A DNA stretch of 64,000 nucleotides from Mycobacterium kiyosense (GTDB lineage Bacteria; Actinomycetota; Actinomycetes; Mycobacteriales; Mycobacteriaceae), in contig AP025179.1 in assembly GCA_021654635.1 (NCBI GenBank), positions 3,410,001 to 3,474,000 on the forward strand, in the 5' to 3' direction. This document shows, piece after piece, positions 11,835 through 21,318 of this stretch. The position numbers and the translations under genes are program-made. The notes beneath the pieces were generated by a model, which worked only from the letters and a program-made list of their open reading frames with translations, was not told the origin of the DNA and searched no databases. Positions within the stretch are counted from its first letter, which is position 1, and every line of letters begins with the position of its first letter.

Positions 11835-13184
11835 ATGGGGGAGCTGGGCAACCTGGCCGGCGCGACGGGAACCGACGGCCTGCGGTGGATCGGCGCGGCA
11901 CCGCACGAGGAGCTGCAGCGCAAGGTCCGGCCGCTGCTGCCGACCGACGACCCCTTCTACCAGCCCCCGGCCGGCTTTCAGCATGCCGAACCCGGGACGG
12001 TGTTGCGCTCCCGCGACGTCGAGCTGGCGTTCATGGGGTTGATTCCGCAGACCCTGAACGCCACGCAGCTGCTGTTCCGGACCACCGACAAGCACGGCAA
12101 CCCCGAGGCCTCGGTGACGACGGTGATCGTGCCCGCCGAGGTAGCGCCGGGCAAGACCATCCCGCTGCTGTCTTATCAGTGCGCCATCGACGCGGTGTCG
12201 TCACGCTGCTTCCCCTCCTATGCGATGCGGCGCCGCGCGAAGGCCGTCGGCTCTTTGGCGCAGCTGGAGCTGCTCCTGGTTGCCGCGGCGGTCGCCGAGG
12301 GCTGGGCGGTGTCGGTGCCCGATCACGAGGGCCTACAGGGGCTGTGGGGCACCCCGATCGAACCCGGATACCGCATCCTGGACGGGATCCGCGCCTCGCT
12401 CAGCTCCGAGCGGCTCGGCTTGTCGCCGTCGGCGAAGGTCGGGCTGTGGGGGTACTCGGGCGGCGGCCTGGCGAGTGCCTGGGCGGCCGAGATGTGCGGT
12501 GAGTACGCCCCCGAGCTCGATATCGTCGGAGCGGTCCTGGGCTCGCCCGTCGGCGACCTGGGCCACACCTTCCGCCGCCTCAACGGCGGGTTGTTCGCCG
12601 GGCTGCCGGCCCTGGTGGTAGCCGCGCTCACGCACAGCTACCCCGGTCTGGACCAGGTGATCAAGGAGCACACCAGCGAAGAGGGCCGTGCCCTGCTCGA
12701 GAGCCTCGAGACGATGACCACCGCCGAGGCCGTGATCAAGATGGCCCACAAGAACGTGGGCGACTATCTGGACGAACCGCTCGAGCAGACCCTGTCGCGC
12801 CCGGCCGTGGTGCACGTCTTCGACAGCATCAAGCTCGGTGCCGCGATCCCGACGCCGCCGGTGTTGATCGTGCAGGCCGTCCACGACTATCTGATCGCTG
12901 TCGACGACATCGACGAACTGGCCGAGACGTACATCGCCGGCGGCGCCAGCGTCACCTACCACCGGGACGCGTTCAACGAGCATATGATCCTGCATCCGCT
13001 GTCGGCCCCGATGGCGCTGCGCTGGCTGATCGACCGGTTCGCGGGTCGCCCGCTGAGCGACAACTTGGTACGCACCACCTGGCCCACCGCGTTCAACCCG
13101 ATGACCTACGCGGGAATGGCCCGGCTGGGCGTGATCGCGGCCAAGGTCATTCTCGGTCGCAGGATCCGCCGGCGCCCGCTATGA
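11835..13184 (+). CDS. secretory-lipase-family alpha/beta hydrolase (Rv1592c-like)
   Basis: This 449-residue alpha/beta hydrolase belongs to the LIP family of triacylglycerol lipases. The nucleophile elbow is [14 protein letters not shown] candidate Asp lies in [13 protein letters not shown] and the His near [13 protein letters not shown]. No clear signal peptide is present. Start 11835 was preferred over ATG 11829 because AAGGGA then sits at proper spacing. The M. tuberculosis counterpart at this locus, Rv1592c, has been reported as a lipase. It overlaps the convergent membrane protein by 6 bases. Confidence 0.88.
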   Translation: MGELGNLAGATGTDGLRWIGAAPHEELQRKVRPLLPTDDPFYQPPAGFQHAEPGTVLRSRDVELAFMGLIPQTLNATQLLFRTTDKHGNPEASVTTVIVPAEVAPGKTIPLLSYQCAIDAVSSRCFPSYAMRRRAKAVGSLAQLELLLVAAAVAEGWAVSVPDHEGLQGLWGTPIEPGYRILDGIRASLSSERLGLSPSAKVGLWGYSGGGLASAWAAEMCGEYAPELDIVGAVLGSPVGDLGHTFRRLNGGLFAGLPALVVAALTHSYPGLDQVIKEHTSEEGRALLESLETMTTAEAVIKMAHKNVGDYLDEPLEQTLSRPAVVHVFDSIKLGAAIPTPPVLIVQAVHDYLIAVDDIDELAETYIAGGASVTYHRDAFNEHMILHPLSAPMALRWLIDRFAGRPLSDNLVRTTWPTAFNPMTYAGMARLGVIAAKVILGRRIRRRPL

Positions 13185-13858
13185 CACCGGGGGCGCGGGC
13201 AGCGGCGGAGGCGGCGGCACCACCGGCGGCATGACCGGGCGACGCTGCGGCGGGTAGCCGCCCAGGTCGTCGCGGACCGATCCGGTGGCGATCATGACGT
13301 AGACCAGCGACGCTATTGCGGCCGGCGATATCAGCGTGGCCGCTATCAACAGCGGCGAGTGGCCGACGAACACCGGCGGTGCCAGTTCCACGTACGTCAG
13401 CGAATGCTCACCCGAAGCCAGCGGCACGGTGTTGAAATCGATTGCGCCGTAACGCATCCGTACCAGCAGCGCACCCACCCCGCGGCCAGCGCGGCGGCGC
13501 CGACCAGCCCCGCCGTCAATGCCGCGACCATGTGCGGGCCACGGTGATAGCGCCACTGCCACACCGCCACCGCCGCCACCGCCGCGACCACCCCCAGCAT
13601 GCCCGCCAGCAACACCGGCGCGACGAACAGGTTCTGCGATTCGCTGCCCAGGTACTCGTGCACCCGCTCGCCCTTGCGGCTGACCGCCACGACGGCGTGA
13701 ATCGAGGGCGCGATCCACGCCCAGAGCGCACCGGCCAGCACCCCACAGGCCGGCAGGGCGCCGATCACGACGAGATATGCCCGCGCCCGCTGCGGCTTGA
13801 CCTGGCCGGGCCCGGCGCCCAGCGGCTGCTCCGATGCCAGCGCCACGCCGTCAGTCAC
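13179..13858 (-). CDS. four-TM membrane protein, Rv1591-like (one frame shift)
   Basis: A conserved mycobacterial membrane protein of unknown function. From GTG 13856-13858, the first half contains [20 protein letters not shown] and two further hydrophobic segments. The second half in another frame begins [15 protein letters not shown], has a last hydrophobic helix, and ends in a proline tail. The two join if the C4 run at 13477-13480 is read as five C, giving LAAGVGALLV and 226 residues. The matched proteins around it suggest a consensus error. It lies upstream of bsaP/bioB in the M. tuberculosis order too. Confidence 0.8.
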
Positions 13859-13917
13859 GCCGCACTCCTCCGCTTCGATGGTCCCGCGAGCATATAGTCG
13901 CCGACGCCCGCGCCGGT

Positions 13918-14145
13918 TCAGCGCTGCCCGTCCAAGTCGGCCGAGTCCACCTGCCCGTGCCGCGAACACTTGGCCCACCAGCCGTCGGGGCGCACCTGCA
14001 CGATCATCCGGCGTCCACATTCGGCGCAGAACCGCGGCGGCTCCAGTCCCAGCTGGGCGGCGGTAGGCACCGCGGTGCCCGCGCGGTCTCCGGTGTAGAC
14101 GTTGTAGGCGCCGGCGCCCACCGGGCCCGGCAGGTCACCGGTCAT
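13918..14145 (-). CDS. bsaP: biotin synthase auxiliary protein BsaP
   Basis: A 75-residue protein with conserved cysteines C40 and C43 (FCAECGRR) and C60 (WWAKCSRHG), suited to binding an iron-sulfur cluster. The mycobacterial protein at this position (Rv1590) is reported as BsaP, needed by BioB to make biotin from dethiobiotin, apparently as part of the sulfur-donating system. Its ATG overlaps the bioB TAA as TAATG, so the pair is translationally coupled. The assignment is by locus, size and cysteine pattern. Confidence 0.85.
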   Translation of the reverse strand: MTGDLPGPVGAGAYNVYTGDRAGTAVPTAAQLGLEPPRFCAECGRRMIVQVRPDGWWAKCSRHGQVDSADLDGQR

Positions 14146-15194
14146 TACAGGCTGGCGTTCAGTGCCTTCAGCGGCATCTGCAGGTCGTTGAGCAACTCCA
14201 GGTCCGCCTCGGCGGGCCGTCCCAGCGTGGTCAGGTAGTTACCGACGATGACGGCGTTGATGCCGCCCAGGATGCCCTGCTTGGCGCCCAGATCACCGAG
14301 CGTGATCTCACGGCCGCCGGCGAAGCGCAGCATCGTGCGCGGCAACGCCAGCCGGAACGCACCCACCGCCTTGAGCGCCTCGCTGGCCGGCAACACTTCC
14401 AGGTCGCCGAACGGCGTGCCGGGGCGCGGGTTGAGGAAGTTCAGCGGCACCTCGTCCGGGTCCAGCTCGGCCAGATCGGCGGCGAATTCGGCGCGCTGCT
14501 CCAGCGTCTCGCCCATGCCCAGGATGCCGCCGCAGCACACCTCCATCCCGGCGTCGCGCACCATCGACAGCGTCTGCCAGCGTTCTTCCCAGGTGTGGGT
14601 GGTGACGACGTTGGTGAAGAACGAGCGCGCGGTCTCCAAGTTGTGGTTGTAGCGGTGCACCCCCATCGCCGCCAGCCGCTCCACCTGTTCGGCGGTCAGC
14701 ATGCCCAGCGAGCAGGCGATCTGGATCTCCACCTCGTTGCGGATCGCCTCGATACCGGCGGCGACCTGGGCGAGCAGCCGCTCGTCGGGCCCGCGCACCG
14801 CGGCCACGATGCAGAATTCGGTCGCGCCGGACTTGGCGGTCTGCTTGGCCGCCTCGACCAGGCTGGGGATGTCCAGCCAGGCGCTGCGCACCGGCGACTT
14901 GAACAATCCAGACTGGGAACAGAAGTGGCAGTCCTCCGGGCAGCCGCCGGTCTTGAGGCTGATGATCCCCTCGACCTCAACCTCCGGGCCGCACCAGCGC
15001 ATCCGCACCTCGTGGGCCAGCGCCAGCAGCTCCTCGAGCCGGTCGTCGGGCAGCTGCAGCACCCGCAGCACCTGGTCTTTGGTCAGCCCCTCGCCCCGCT
15101 GGAGCACCTGCTCACGGGCGACCGCGAGAATGTCCGAAGCCTCGTTGCCATCGTGGCCAGCAGCAGTGGTCGGTCGAACTGGCGCTTGAGTCAC
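14145..15194 (-). CDS. bioB: biotin synthase BioB
   Basis: This radical-SAM enzyme inserts sulfur into dethiobiotin. The 349-residue protein has the CxxxCxxC cluster site in [13 protein letters not shown] (C85, C89, C92). Other BioB blocks are [23 protein letters not shown] and [11 protein letters not shown]. The start GTG (15192-15194) gives the expected mycobacterial length; the frame is open upstream but unlike any BioB. Downstream bsaP is coupled. The rest of the bio genes lie 8 kb away at 23355-26470, separated by an accessory island. Confidence 0.96.
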   Translation of the reverse strand: MTQAPVRPTTAAGHDGNEASDILAVAREQVLQRGEGLTKDQVLRVLQLPDDRLEELLALAHEVRMRWCGPEVEVEGIISLKTGGCPEDCHFCSQSGLFKSPVRSAWLDIPSLVEAAKQTAKSGATEFCIVAAVRGPDERLLAQVAAGIEAIRNEVEIQIACSLGMLTAEQVERLAAMGVHRYNHNLETARSFFTNVVTTHTWEERWQTLSMVRDAGMEVCCGGILGMGETLEQRAEFAADLAELDPDEVPLNFLNPRPGTPFGDLEVLPASEALKAVGAFRLALPRTMLRFAGGREITLGDLGAKQGILGGINAVIVGNYLTTLGRPAEADLELLNDLQMPLKALNASL

Positions 15195-15344
15195 CGGGTT
15201 ACTCCCCTGAATCCTTGGTCGGTATGGATGTTTCCGCGCTGCGCGCATCGGGCAGCCTGAGCGAAATGTCGTACAGGCTAGGGTAACGGTCGGCGGATGC
15301 ACCGATTGCTTGCGGTAGCCGGTTTGGAGGGTCACCCGACCGTC

Positions 15345-15518
15345 ATGAACCACCTCGTCGTCGAGTGCCAGACCCACGTCGTGGGCCACCACGCGCTGCT
15401 GCTGGCCATCCCCGCGTTCTTTCCCGCGGTGATCGTGGTCGGGGTGATTTCCTACATCGCCATCCGGGACAGGCGCCAAAAGGAGTCCGACGACACCCTC
15501 GCCGAAAAGCAGGATTAA
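15345..15518 (+). CDS. small single-TM protein, unknown function
   Basis: A 57-residue frame from ATG 15345 encodes a His-containing N-terminus ([14 protein letters not shown]), one hydrophobic helix (about 16-38) and a charged tail. GGAGG at 15326-15330 is rather far from this ATG; in-frame starts upstream (back to 15297) are possible. It sits on the same strand as, and just before, the copper-like membrane cluster and could be its first member. I do not recognise the family. Confidence 0.5.
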   Translation: MNHLVVECQTHVVGHHALLLAIPAFFPAVIVVGVISYIAIRDRRQKESDDTLAEKQD

Positions 15519-15613
15519 CGGTCACATCGAGTGGGCATTATTGGATCACAATTAAACGGCAGCGGCTCGGTGATGTGAATTTCCGGGATGTCTCAGCGTG
15601 GGAGGCGATAGCG

Positions 15614-17443
15614 GTGGTTCTGTCAGTTGTTGCAGCGGATGCGCCGGCTCGAGGCGCAGGCCTGGACCAGGTGATCGGGCTTTCCATTGCCGCGATGATG
15701 ATCGCGCTGGCGATGCTGTGGATCGGTCATCGCCACCGCACCCATCGCATCGCATGGTTGGGCAACTTCGCCGATTGGCTGGGCGTGAAGTTCAAGCGCC
15801 CGTCCTGGGTGGCGCTGCCGGTGCTGGTGTTCACCACCTTCATCATCTGCGCGCTGTTCGGGTTCATCTGGGACGTGAGCTGGCACATCGGCGAAGGGCG
15901 CGACCCCGGACCGCTGGCCAACCCGGCGCACTACTTCATCATCATCGGCCTGTTCGGGATCTTCCTCGCGGGCATGATCGCGGTGGTTCTGCCATTCGAC
16001 AAGCCCGGTCCGGCGCCGGTGCGCATCACCAAGGACTGGCACGCGCCGGTGGGCGGGGTGCTGATGGCCGGCTGCGGCTTGTACGCGCTGATCGGGTTTC
16101 CGCTCGACGACATCTGGCATCGCCTGTTCGGCCAGGACGTCACGCTGTGGGGCCCGACGCACTTGATGATGATCGGCGGCGCGTGCTTCTCGCTGTTCGC
16201 GGTGCTGATGCTGGAATACGAGGGCGGCGGCGCGCTACCCGACGCCCCGGCCGATCGGCCGTTCGTCCGGTTCCTGCGCTACCTGTCCTGCGGCGGGCTG
16301 CTGATCGGCCTGTCGGTCTACCAGATCGAGTACGACTTCGGTGTCGAGCAGTTCCGCCTGGTGCTGCAGCCGATGATGATCGCCGGGGTCGCCGCGCTGG
16401 GTCTGGTGGTCGCGCGTATGACGCTGGGCAAGGGCGCGGCGATCATTGCCGCGCTGTTCGCGATCCTGCTCCGCGGCGTGGTCGCGTTCCTGGTGGGGCC
16501 GGTGCTGGGCGCGCCGATCAACTGGTTCCCGCTCTATCTGGGGCCGGCGCTGGTGGTCGAGGCGGTGGCGTTGACACCGCTGTTCAAGCGCCCGGTGGTG
16601 TTCGGCGCGGTGGCCGGACTGGGCGTCGGCACCGTCGGACTCTGGCTGGAATCGCTGTGGATCGGCACGGTCTACCACTACCCGTGGCCGACGAGCATGT
16701 GGGGCGAGGCGCTGGCCATGGCGGTGCCGGTGGCGGTGTTGATGGGCGTGTGCGGCGGCCTGCTGGGCATGGTGCTCACCGGCCAGCGCCTGCCGCGCCG
16801 CGCCATCGGGATCTCGGTCGTGGTGATGACGGTGCTGGTGATCGGGGCGACGGTGGCCAACGGTCTGCACATCGTGGTGCCCAAGCAGGACACCGCGACG
16901 ATCACCCTGACCGACCTTCCCGGCGAGCCGGGCAAACGCATGGTGTCGGCCGATGTGCAGCTCAACCCGGCCAACATGGTCAGCGACAATCCCGACTGGC
17001 TGACCATCCTGTCCTGGCAAGGCGGCATGGAGAACCGCCGCGGCCTGGTCATCGACCGCCTGGAGCGGGTCGGACCCGGTCACTACCGGTCCACCCAGCC
17101 GATCCCCGTCTGGGGCAAGTGGAAGACACTGCTGCGCGCGCAGGACGGCTACACGATGACCGCCGTGCCGATCTGGGAGCCGGCCGATGACGCGATTCCC
17201 GCCGCCGAGGTACCCGCGCTGGCCAACAGCACCCGGCCGTTCGTCCAGGAGATCACCATCCTGCAGCGCGAGCGCGACCAGAACGCCCCGGTGTGGCTGT
17301 TCAACGTCGGCTCGATCGTGGTGCTGATCTTCACGCTGATGGTGATCGCGGGCATCACCTGGGGCGCGGGGCGGATCAACGGCGGAACCAGCCGGCCCAG
17401 GCGTACGGAGGACGCGGAAACTCCGCTTCCCCGGGCGGCGTGA
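15614..17443 (+). CDS. large polytopic membrane protein with extracytoplasmic C-terminal domain
   Basis: About 609 residues from GTG 15614, chosen because GGAGGCGA lies 6 bases upstream. It has roughly ten or more hydrophobic helices through residue 415. An extracytoplasmic domain then follows with DRLERVGPGHYRSTQPIPVW and WKTLLRAQDGYTM, which recalls YtkA/CopC-associated beta domains. It ends with one more TM helix. His and Met residues occur in several helices. It is 3 bases from a cupredoxin-like lipoprotein gene, so handling of copper at the membrane is a reasonable guess. I know no characterised homologue. Confidence 0.75.
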   Translation: MVLSVVAADAPARGAGLDQVIGLSIAAMMIALAMLWIGHRHRTHRIAWLGNFADWLGVKFKRPSWVALPVLVFTTFIICALFGFIWDVSWHIGEGRDPGPLANPAHYFIIIGLFGIFLAGMIAVVLPFDKPGPAPVRITKDWHAPVGGVLMAGCGLYALIGFPLDDIWHRLFGQDVTLWGPTHLMMIGGACFSLFAVLMLEYEGGGALPDAPADRPFVRFLRYLSCGGLLIGLSVYQIEYDFGVEQFRLVLQPMMIAGVAALGLVVARMTLGKGAAIIAALFAILLRGVVAFLVGPVLGAPINWFPLYLGPALVVEAVALTPLFKRPVVFGAVAGLGVGTVGLWLESLWIGTVYHYPWPTSMWGEALAMAVPVAVLMGVCGGLLGMVLTGQRLPRRAIGISVVVMTVLVIGATVANGLHIVVPKQDTATITLTDLPGEPGKRMVSADVQLNPANMVSDNPDWLTILSWQGGMENRRGLVIDRLERVGPGHYRSTQPIPVWGKWKTLLRAQDGYTMTAVPIWEPADDAIPAAEVPALANSTRPFVQEITILQRERDQNAPVWLFNVGSIVVLIFTLMVIAGITWGAGRINGGTSRPRRTEDAETPLPRAA

Positions 17444-17446
17444 CCG

Positions 17447-17809
17447 GTGGCCCGCATCCTCGGCTGCCTTCTCGGCGCACTCGCGTTGACGTGCGCGTTG
17501 GTAGGGTGCGGCGGTAAGTCGCCGAGCAAGCCCGCGCCGCAGTCCCTGGTTGTCGACATCACCATCGCCAACGGGCAGGTGACACCCACCAACGCCACCC
17601 TGCACGCGTCCGTCGGCCAGCAGATCAACCTGCGGGTCAACAGCGACGCCACCGACGAACTGCACGTGCATTCGGTGCCCGACCACAAGTTCGAGGTGGC
17701 CGCCGCACCGAACCAGGCCTTCCAGTTCACCGTCGACGTGCCGGGCAGCGTCGACGTCGAGCTGCACCATCTGCATCGGACGATCGCCACCATCCAAGTG
17801 CAATCGTGA
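17447..17809 (+). CDS. cupredoxin-like lipoprotein
   Basis: A 120-residue secreted protein. The signal peptide (1-20) ends in the lipobox LVGC with acceptor C21. The mature part, about 100 residues, looks like a minimal cupredoxin fold: VVDITIANGQVTP, INLRVNSDATDELHVHSVPD, then the C-terminal VDVELHHLHRTIATIQV. The HVH and HHLH clusters could supply copper ligands, though the classical Cys ligand is absent. GTG 17447 follows the upstream stop by 3 bases, and its own TGA overlaps the next GTG. The copper role is inferred. Confidence 0.75.
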   Translation: MARILGCLLGALALTCALVGCGGKSPSKPAPQSLVVDITIANGQVTPTNATLHASVGQQINLRVNSDATDELHVHSVPDHKFEVAAAPNQAFQFTVDVPGSVDVELHHLHRTIATIQVQS

Positions 17810-19116
17810 GTTTGTCGCTGCAGGCCCACGGCCTCGGCGGGTCGGGTGATCTGCCGGTCCCGTACATGTATGCGATGGTGGGCGCGGCCTGGGCGTTGAC
17901 GTTCACCTTCGCGCTGGTGGCGTTCGCGTGGAAACGGCCCCGGTTCGACCCGGACAAGCCCGGTCGCCCGTTGCCGACGGCGGTGACCAGGTTGGTCGAT
18001 TCCCCGGTGGCCCGGGGGACGGCCGCCGGGCTGGCCCTGGTGGTGGCGGCGTGGGCGGTCGCGGTCGGCGTGTGGGGGCCGCAGAGTCCGGCCAACGGCC
18101 TGCTCGGGGCGTTCTACGTGCTGCTGTGGGTGGGGCTGGTTGCGCTGTCCCTGCTGTTCGGGCCGGTGTGGCGGGTGATCTCGCCGGTGCGCACCCTGTA
18201 CCTGTTGGCGCGCCGTGCGGTGCCCGGCCGGTTGGGCGAGCCGCGCTACAGCTTTCCGGAGAGCTGGGGATACCGGCCGGCGGCGGTCGGCCTGTTCGCG
18301 TTCGTATGGATGGAGCTGGCCAGCCCGAACTCGGCGTCGCTGATCGGGGTGAAGGCGTGGCTGCTCGTCTACACCGTGGTGTTGCTGGCGGGGGCATGGC
18401 TGTGCGGGCAGCGCTGGCTGGCGCGCGCCGACCCGTTCGGCGTCTACAGCATGGCGGTGTCACGGCTCTCGCCGTTTCGGCGGCACGACGGACGTATCGT
18501 CATCGGCAACCCGTTCGACCACCTGCCGTCGCTGCCGGTGCGCCCGGGGGTGGTGCTGGTGCTGGCGGTGCTGCTCGGCTCCACCGCATTCGACAGCTTC
18601 TCGGCATCCCCGACCTGGCGCAACTTCTCCGACGGGCTGACCCGAGGCGAGCCGTTACCGTCGTCGGCTCTGCGCACGGTCGGCCTGTTGTTGTTCATTT
18701 CCGTTGTGGCAGTGACGTTTTCGTTCGCCGCGCGGGCGACGGGCGGCCTGGACACGCAGCGGCGCCGCGCGTTGCCCGGCGAGATGGCGCACTCGCTGAT
18801 CCCGATCGTGGTGGGCTACATCTTCGCGCACTACCTCACCTATCTGGTGGAGCGCGGGCAGCAGGCCGTGATCGCCCTGGCCGATCCGCTGACCCGCGGG
18901 TGGCAGGTGGGCTACGTGCTGTCGACCCACCCGCCGGTGCTGGCCACCATCAAGGTGGCCTGCGTGGTGACCGGGCATATCGTGGCGGTGATCGCCGCTC
19001 ACGACAAGGCGCTGCGGTTGCTGCCGGCGGGCCATCAGCTCACCGGGCAACTCACCATGATGCTGGTGATGGTCGGGTACACCTTCACCGGTTTGTACTT
19101 GCTGTTCGGGGGTTGA
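17806..19116 (+). CDS. polytopic membrane protein partnering the cupredoxin-like lipoprotein
   Basis: The 436-residue protein begins at GTG 17806 inside the previous stop (GTGA). It has about ten predicted membrane helices with short charged loops. Motifs are limited to MYAMVGAAWALTFTFAL near the start and SLIPIVVGYIFAHYLTYLVERGQQ, GYVLSTHPPVLA and CVVTGHIVAVIAAHDKALR in the C-terminal half, all with membrane histidines. It completes a three-gene translationally coupled unit. I do not recognise a characterised family. Confidence 0.72.
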   Translation: MSLSLQAHGLGGSGDLPVPYMYAMVGAAWALTFTFALVAFAWKRPRFDPDKPGRPLPTAVTRLVDSPVARGTAAGLALVVAAWAVAVGVWGPQSPANGLLGAFYVLLWVGLVALSLLFGPVWRVISPVRTLYLLARRAVPGRLGEPRYSFPESWGYRPAAVGLFAFVWMELASPNSASLIGVKAWLLVYTVVLLAGAWLCGQRWLARADPFGVYSMAVSRLSPFRRHDGRIVIGNPFDHLPSLPVRPGVVLVLAVLLGSTAFDSFSASPTWRNFSDGLTRGEPLPSSALRTVGLLLFISVVAVTFSFAARATGGLDTQRRRALPGEMAHSLIPIVVGYIFAHYLTYLVERGQQAVIALADPLTRGWQVGYVLSTHPPVLATIKVACVVTGHIVAVIAAHDKALRLLPAGHQLTGQLTMMLVMVGYTFTGLYLLFGG

Positions 19117-19146
19117 GAGGCTGGACGGCAACCGAAAGGACGTTAA

Positions 19147-21318
19147 TTGACCTCGCCGAGTTCGACTGACGAGATTCCCGTGGGCGACACCCCCCGGCCG
19201 GGCCGGCGGTGGCGGCGTCCCCTGGTCAGGCCGTGGTTCAGCCTGCAGTCCAAGGTGATGGCGATGCTGCTGATCGCCAGCCTGACGTCGCTGGGCGTGA
19301 TCGGAGTGGTCGGGTACGTAGCCGCGCGCAACGCGTTGCTGCCGTCGGCGTCCGAGCGGATGACCCAGTTGCGTGAGCTGCAGAAGCGGGGTATCGAGAC
19401 GCTGTTCACCGACCTGGCGAACTCGCTGGTGGTCTACAGCCGCGGGTCGACCGCGCTCGAAGCGGTTCAGGCGTTCACCGCCGGATTCGATCAGCTCGCG
19501 ACCGCGCCCGTCGACCCCGCGCAGCAACAGGCGCTCGTCGACTACTACAACAACAGGCTGATCCAGCCCGTCGAGAGCGCCACCGGCACCAAGCTGGATC
19601 TCGACGCGCTGCTGCCCACCAACAACTCGCAAAGGTATTTGCAGGCCCACTACTCGGTGCAGCCGAACGCATCGGAGCTCGACGATGCCGGCGACGGCAG
19701 CGCCTGGTCGGCGGCCAACGCCCGCTTCAACGAATACTTCCGCTTGATCGCCACCCGGTTCGAGTACCGCGACGCCCTGCTGCTCGACGCTCGCGGCAAC
19801 GTCGTCTACAGCGTGCGCAAGAACGCCTCACTGGGCACCAATATCGTCACCGGCCCCTACCGGCAGTCCAACCTGCGCGGCGCCTACGAACGGGCGATGG
19901 GCGCCAACTCCGCGAATTTCGTGTGGATCACCGACTTTCAGCCCTACCAGGCTCAACTGGGCCAACCACTGGCCTGGCTGGTGGCACCGATCGGGCCGCC
20001 GGGAAAGGCCGCGGGGGTGCTGGCGCTGCCCCTACCGATCGCCAAGGTGAACCGCATCATGACCGCCGATCGAAACTGGCGAGCCGCCGGCATGGGCGAG
20101 ACAGGCGAAACCTATCTTGCCGGTCCGGACAGCCTGATGCGTTCTGACTCGCGGTTGTTTCTGGAGGACCCGCAGCGGTATCGGACCGAGGCCATAGCGG
20201 CAGGCACCCGGGCGGACATCGTCGACGAGGCGATCCGTTGGCGCGGAACGACACTCGTGCAGCCGGTCGCGACCCAGGCGGTTCGCGCCGCGCAGCGGGG
20301 CGAAACCGGCACCATGATCGACACCGACTATCTGGGCCGTCGGGAACTGGTGGCCTACGCTCCGCTGTCGCTGCCGAACTCCGATCTGCACTGGTCGGTC
20401 TTGGCGTCCCGGGAGACCTCGGAAGCCAACGCCCGCTTCGTCTCACTCACGCAGACTCTGGTAATTGCCACCGCGGCAATGGTTTTCGTGATCTGCGTCG
20501 GCGCGTTGCTAGTGGCTCAGATATTCGTGCGGCCGATCCGGCGGTTACAGAACGGCACCCGCGAAATCAGCGCCGGCAACTACGAGGTTGCGATACCGGT
20601 GACCTCACGCGATGAAATCGGGGAACTCACCGACGCTTTCAACGACATGAGCCGCAATCTGCAGATCAAGGAAGACCTGCTGAGCGAACAGCGCAAAGAG
20701 AACGACCGACTATTGGGCTCGTTGATGCCCGAACCGGTCGCGCAACGTTACCGCGAGGGCGAACAGACGATCGCCCAGGAACACCAGGACGTCACCGTCA
20801 TCTTCGCCGACTTCATCGGCCTTGACGAGATCTCCAGCAAGCTGCCCGGCGAAGAATTGGTGAGCATCGTCGACGACCTGATCCAGGAACTCGACGCCGC
20901 CGCGGAAGCCCTTGGCGTCGAACCGATTCGAACGCTGCACAACGGCTACCTGGCCAGCTGCGGGCTGAACTTCCCGCGCCTGGACAGCGTGCACCGCACC
21001 GTCGAATTCGCCGTGGAGATGCAGGACATCATCGAACGGTTCAACAGCAAGACGGGCTACCACCTGGCGTTGCGCGCCGGAATCAACACCGGCCATGTGA
21101 TCAGCGGGCTGGTCGGACGGTCCAGCATCGTCTACGACATGTGGGGCGCGGCGGTCAACCTCGCCCACAGCGTGCGTGGCAGCACCTCGCAAGCGGGGAT
21201 CTACGTGACCACTGCGGTCTACGAGGCGATGGGCGACATCCGGCAGTTCGCGCCGGCCGGCACCGTCACCGTCGCGGGCACTGAACAACAGATCTGGCGA
21301 CTTGCGGAGGAACGGTGA
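19147..21318 (+). CDS. membrane class III nucleotide cyclase with altered catalytic residues (Rv2435c-like)
   Basis: A 723-residue receptor-type cyclase starts at TTG 19147, with AAAGGA before it. TM1 is at about 35-58, then a large extracytoplasmic sensor (60-430), TM2 near 437-460, a HAMP region (FVRPIRRL...AFNDMSRNL), and a cyclase domain from about 545. Metal Asp D555 (FADF) is present, but the second metal Asp is N599 (HNGY). The substrate Lys position is R595. D664 and N671 are kept, while the usual transition-state Arg position is S675, with R at 677. Activity is thus uncertain. It overlaps the channel gene by GTGA, as in the Rv2435c-Rv2434c pair. Confidence 0.88.
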   Translation: MTSPSSTDEIPVGDTPRPGRRWRRPLVRPWFSLQSKVMAMLLIASLTSLGVIGVVGYVAARNALLPSASERMTQLRELQKRGIETLFTDLANSLVVYSRGSTALEAVQAFTAGFDQLATAPVDPAQQQALVDYYNNRLIQPVESATGTKLDLDALLPTNNSQRYLQAHYSVQPNASELDDAGDGSAWSAANARFNEYFRLIATRFEYRDALLLDARGNVVYSVRKNASLGTNIVTGPYRQSNLRGAYERAMGANSANFVWITDFQPYQAQLGQPLAWLVAPIGPPGKAAGVLALPLPIAKVNRIMTADRNWRAAGMGETGETYLAGPDSLMRSDSRLFLEDPQRYRTEAIAAGTRADIVDEAIRWRGTTLVQPVATQAVRAAQRGETGTMIDTDYLGRRELVAYAPLSLPNSDLHWSVLASRETSEANARFVSLTQTLVIATAAMVFVICVGALLVAQIFVRPIRRLQNGTREISAGNYEVAIPVTSRDEIGELTDAFNDMSRNLQIKEDLLSEQRKENDRLLGSLMPEPVAQRYREGEQTIAQEHQDVTVIFADFIGLDEISSKLPGEELVSIVDDLIQELDAAAEALGVEPIRTLHNGYLASCGLNFPRLDSVHRTVEFAVEMQDIIERFNSKTGYHLALRAGINTGHVISGLVGRSSIVYDMWGAAVNLAHSVRGSTSQAGIYVTTAVYEAMGDIRQFAPAGTVTVAGTEQQIWRLAEER

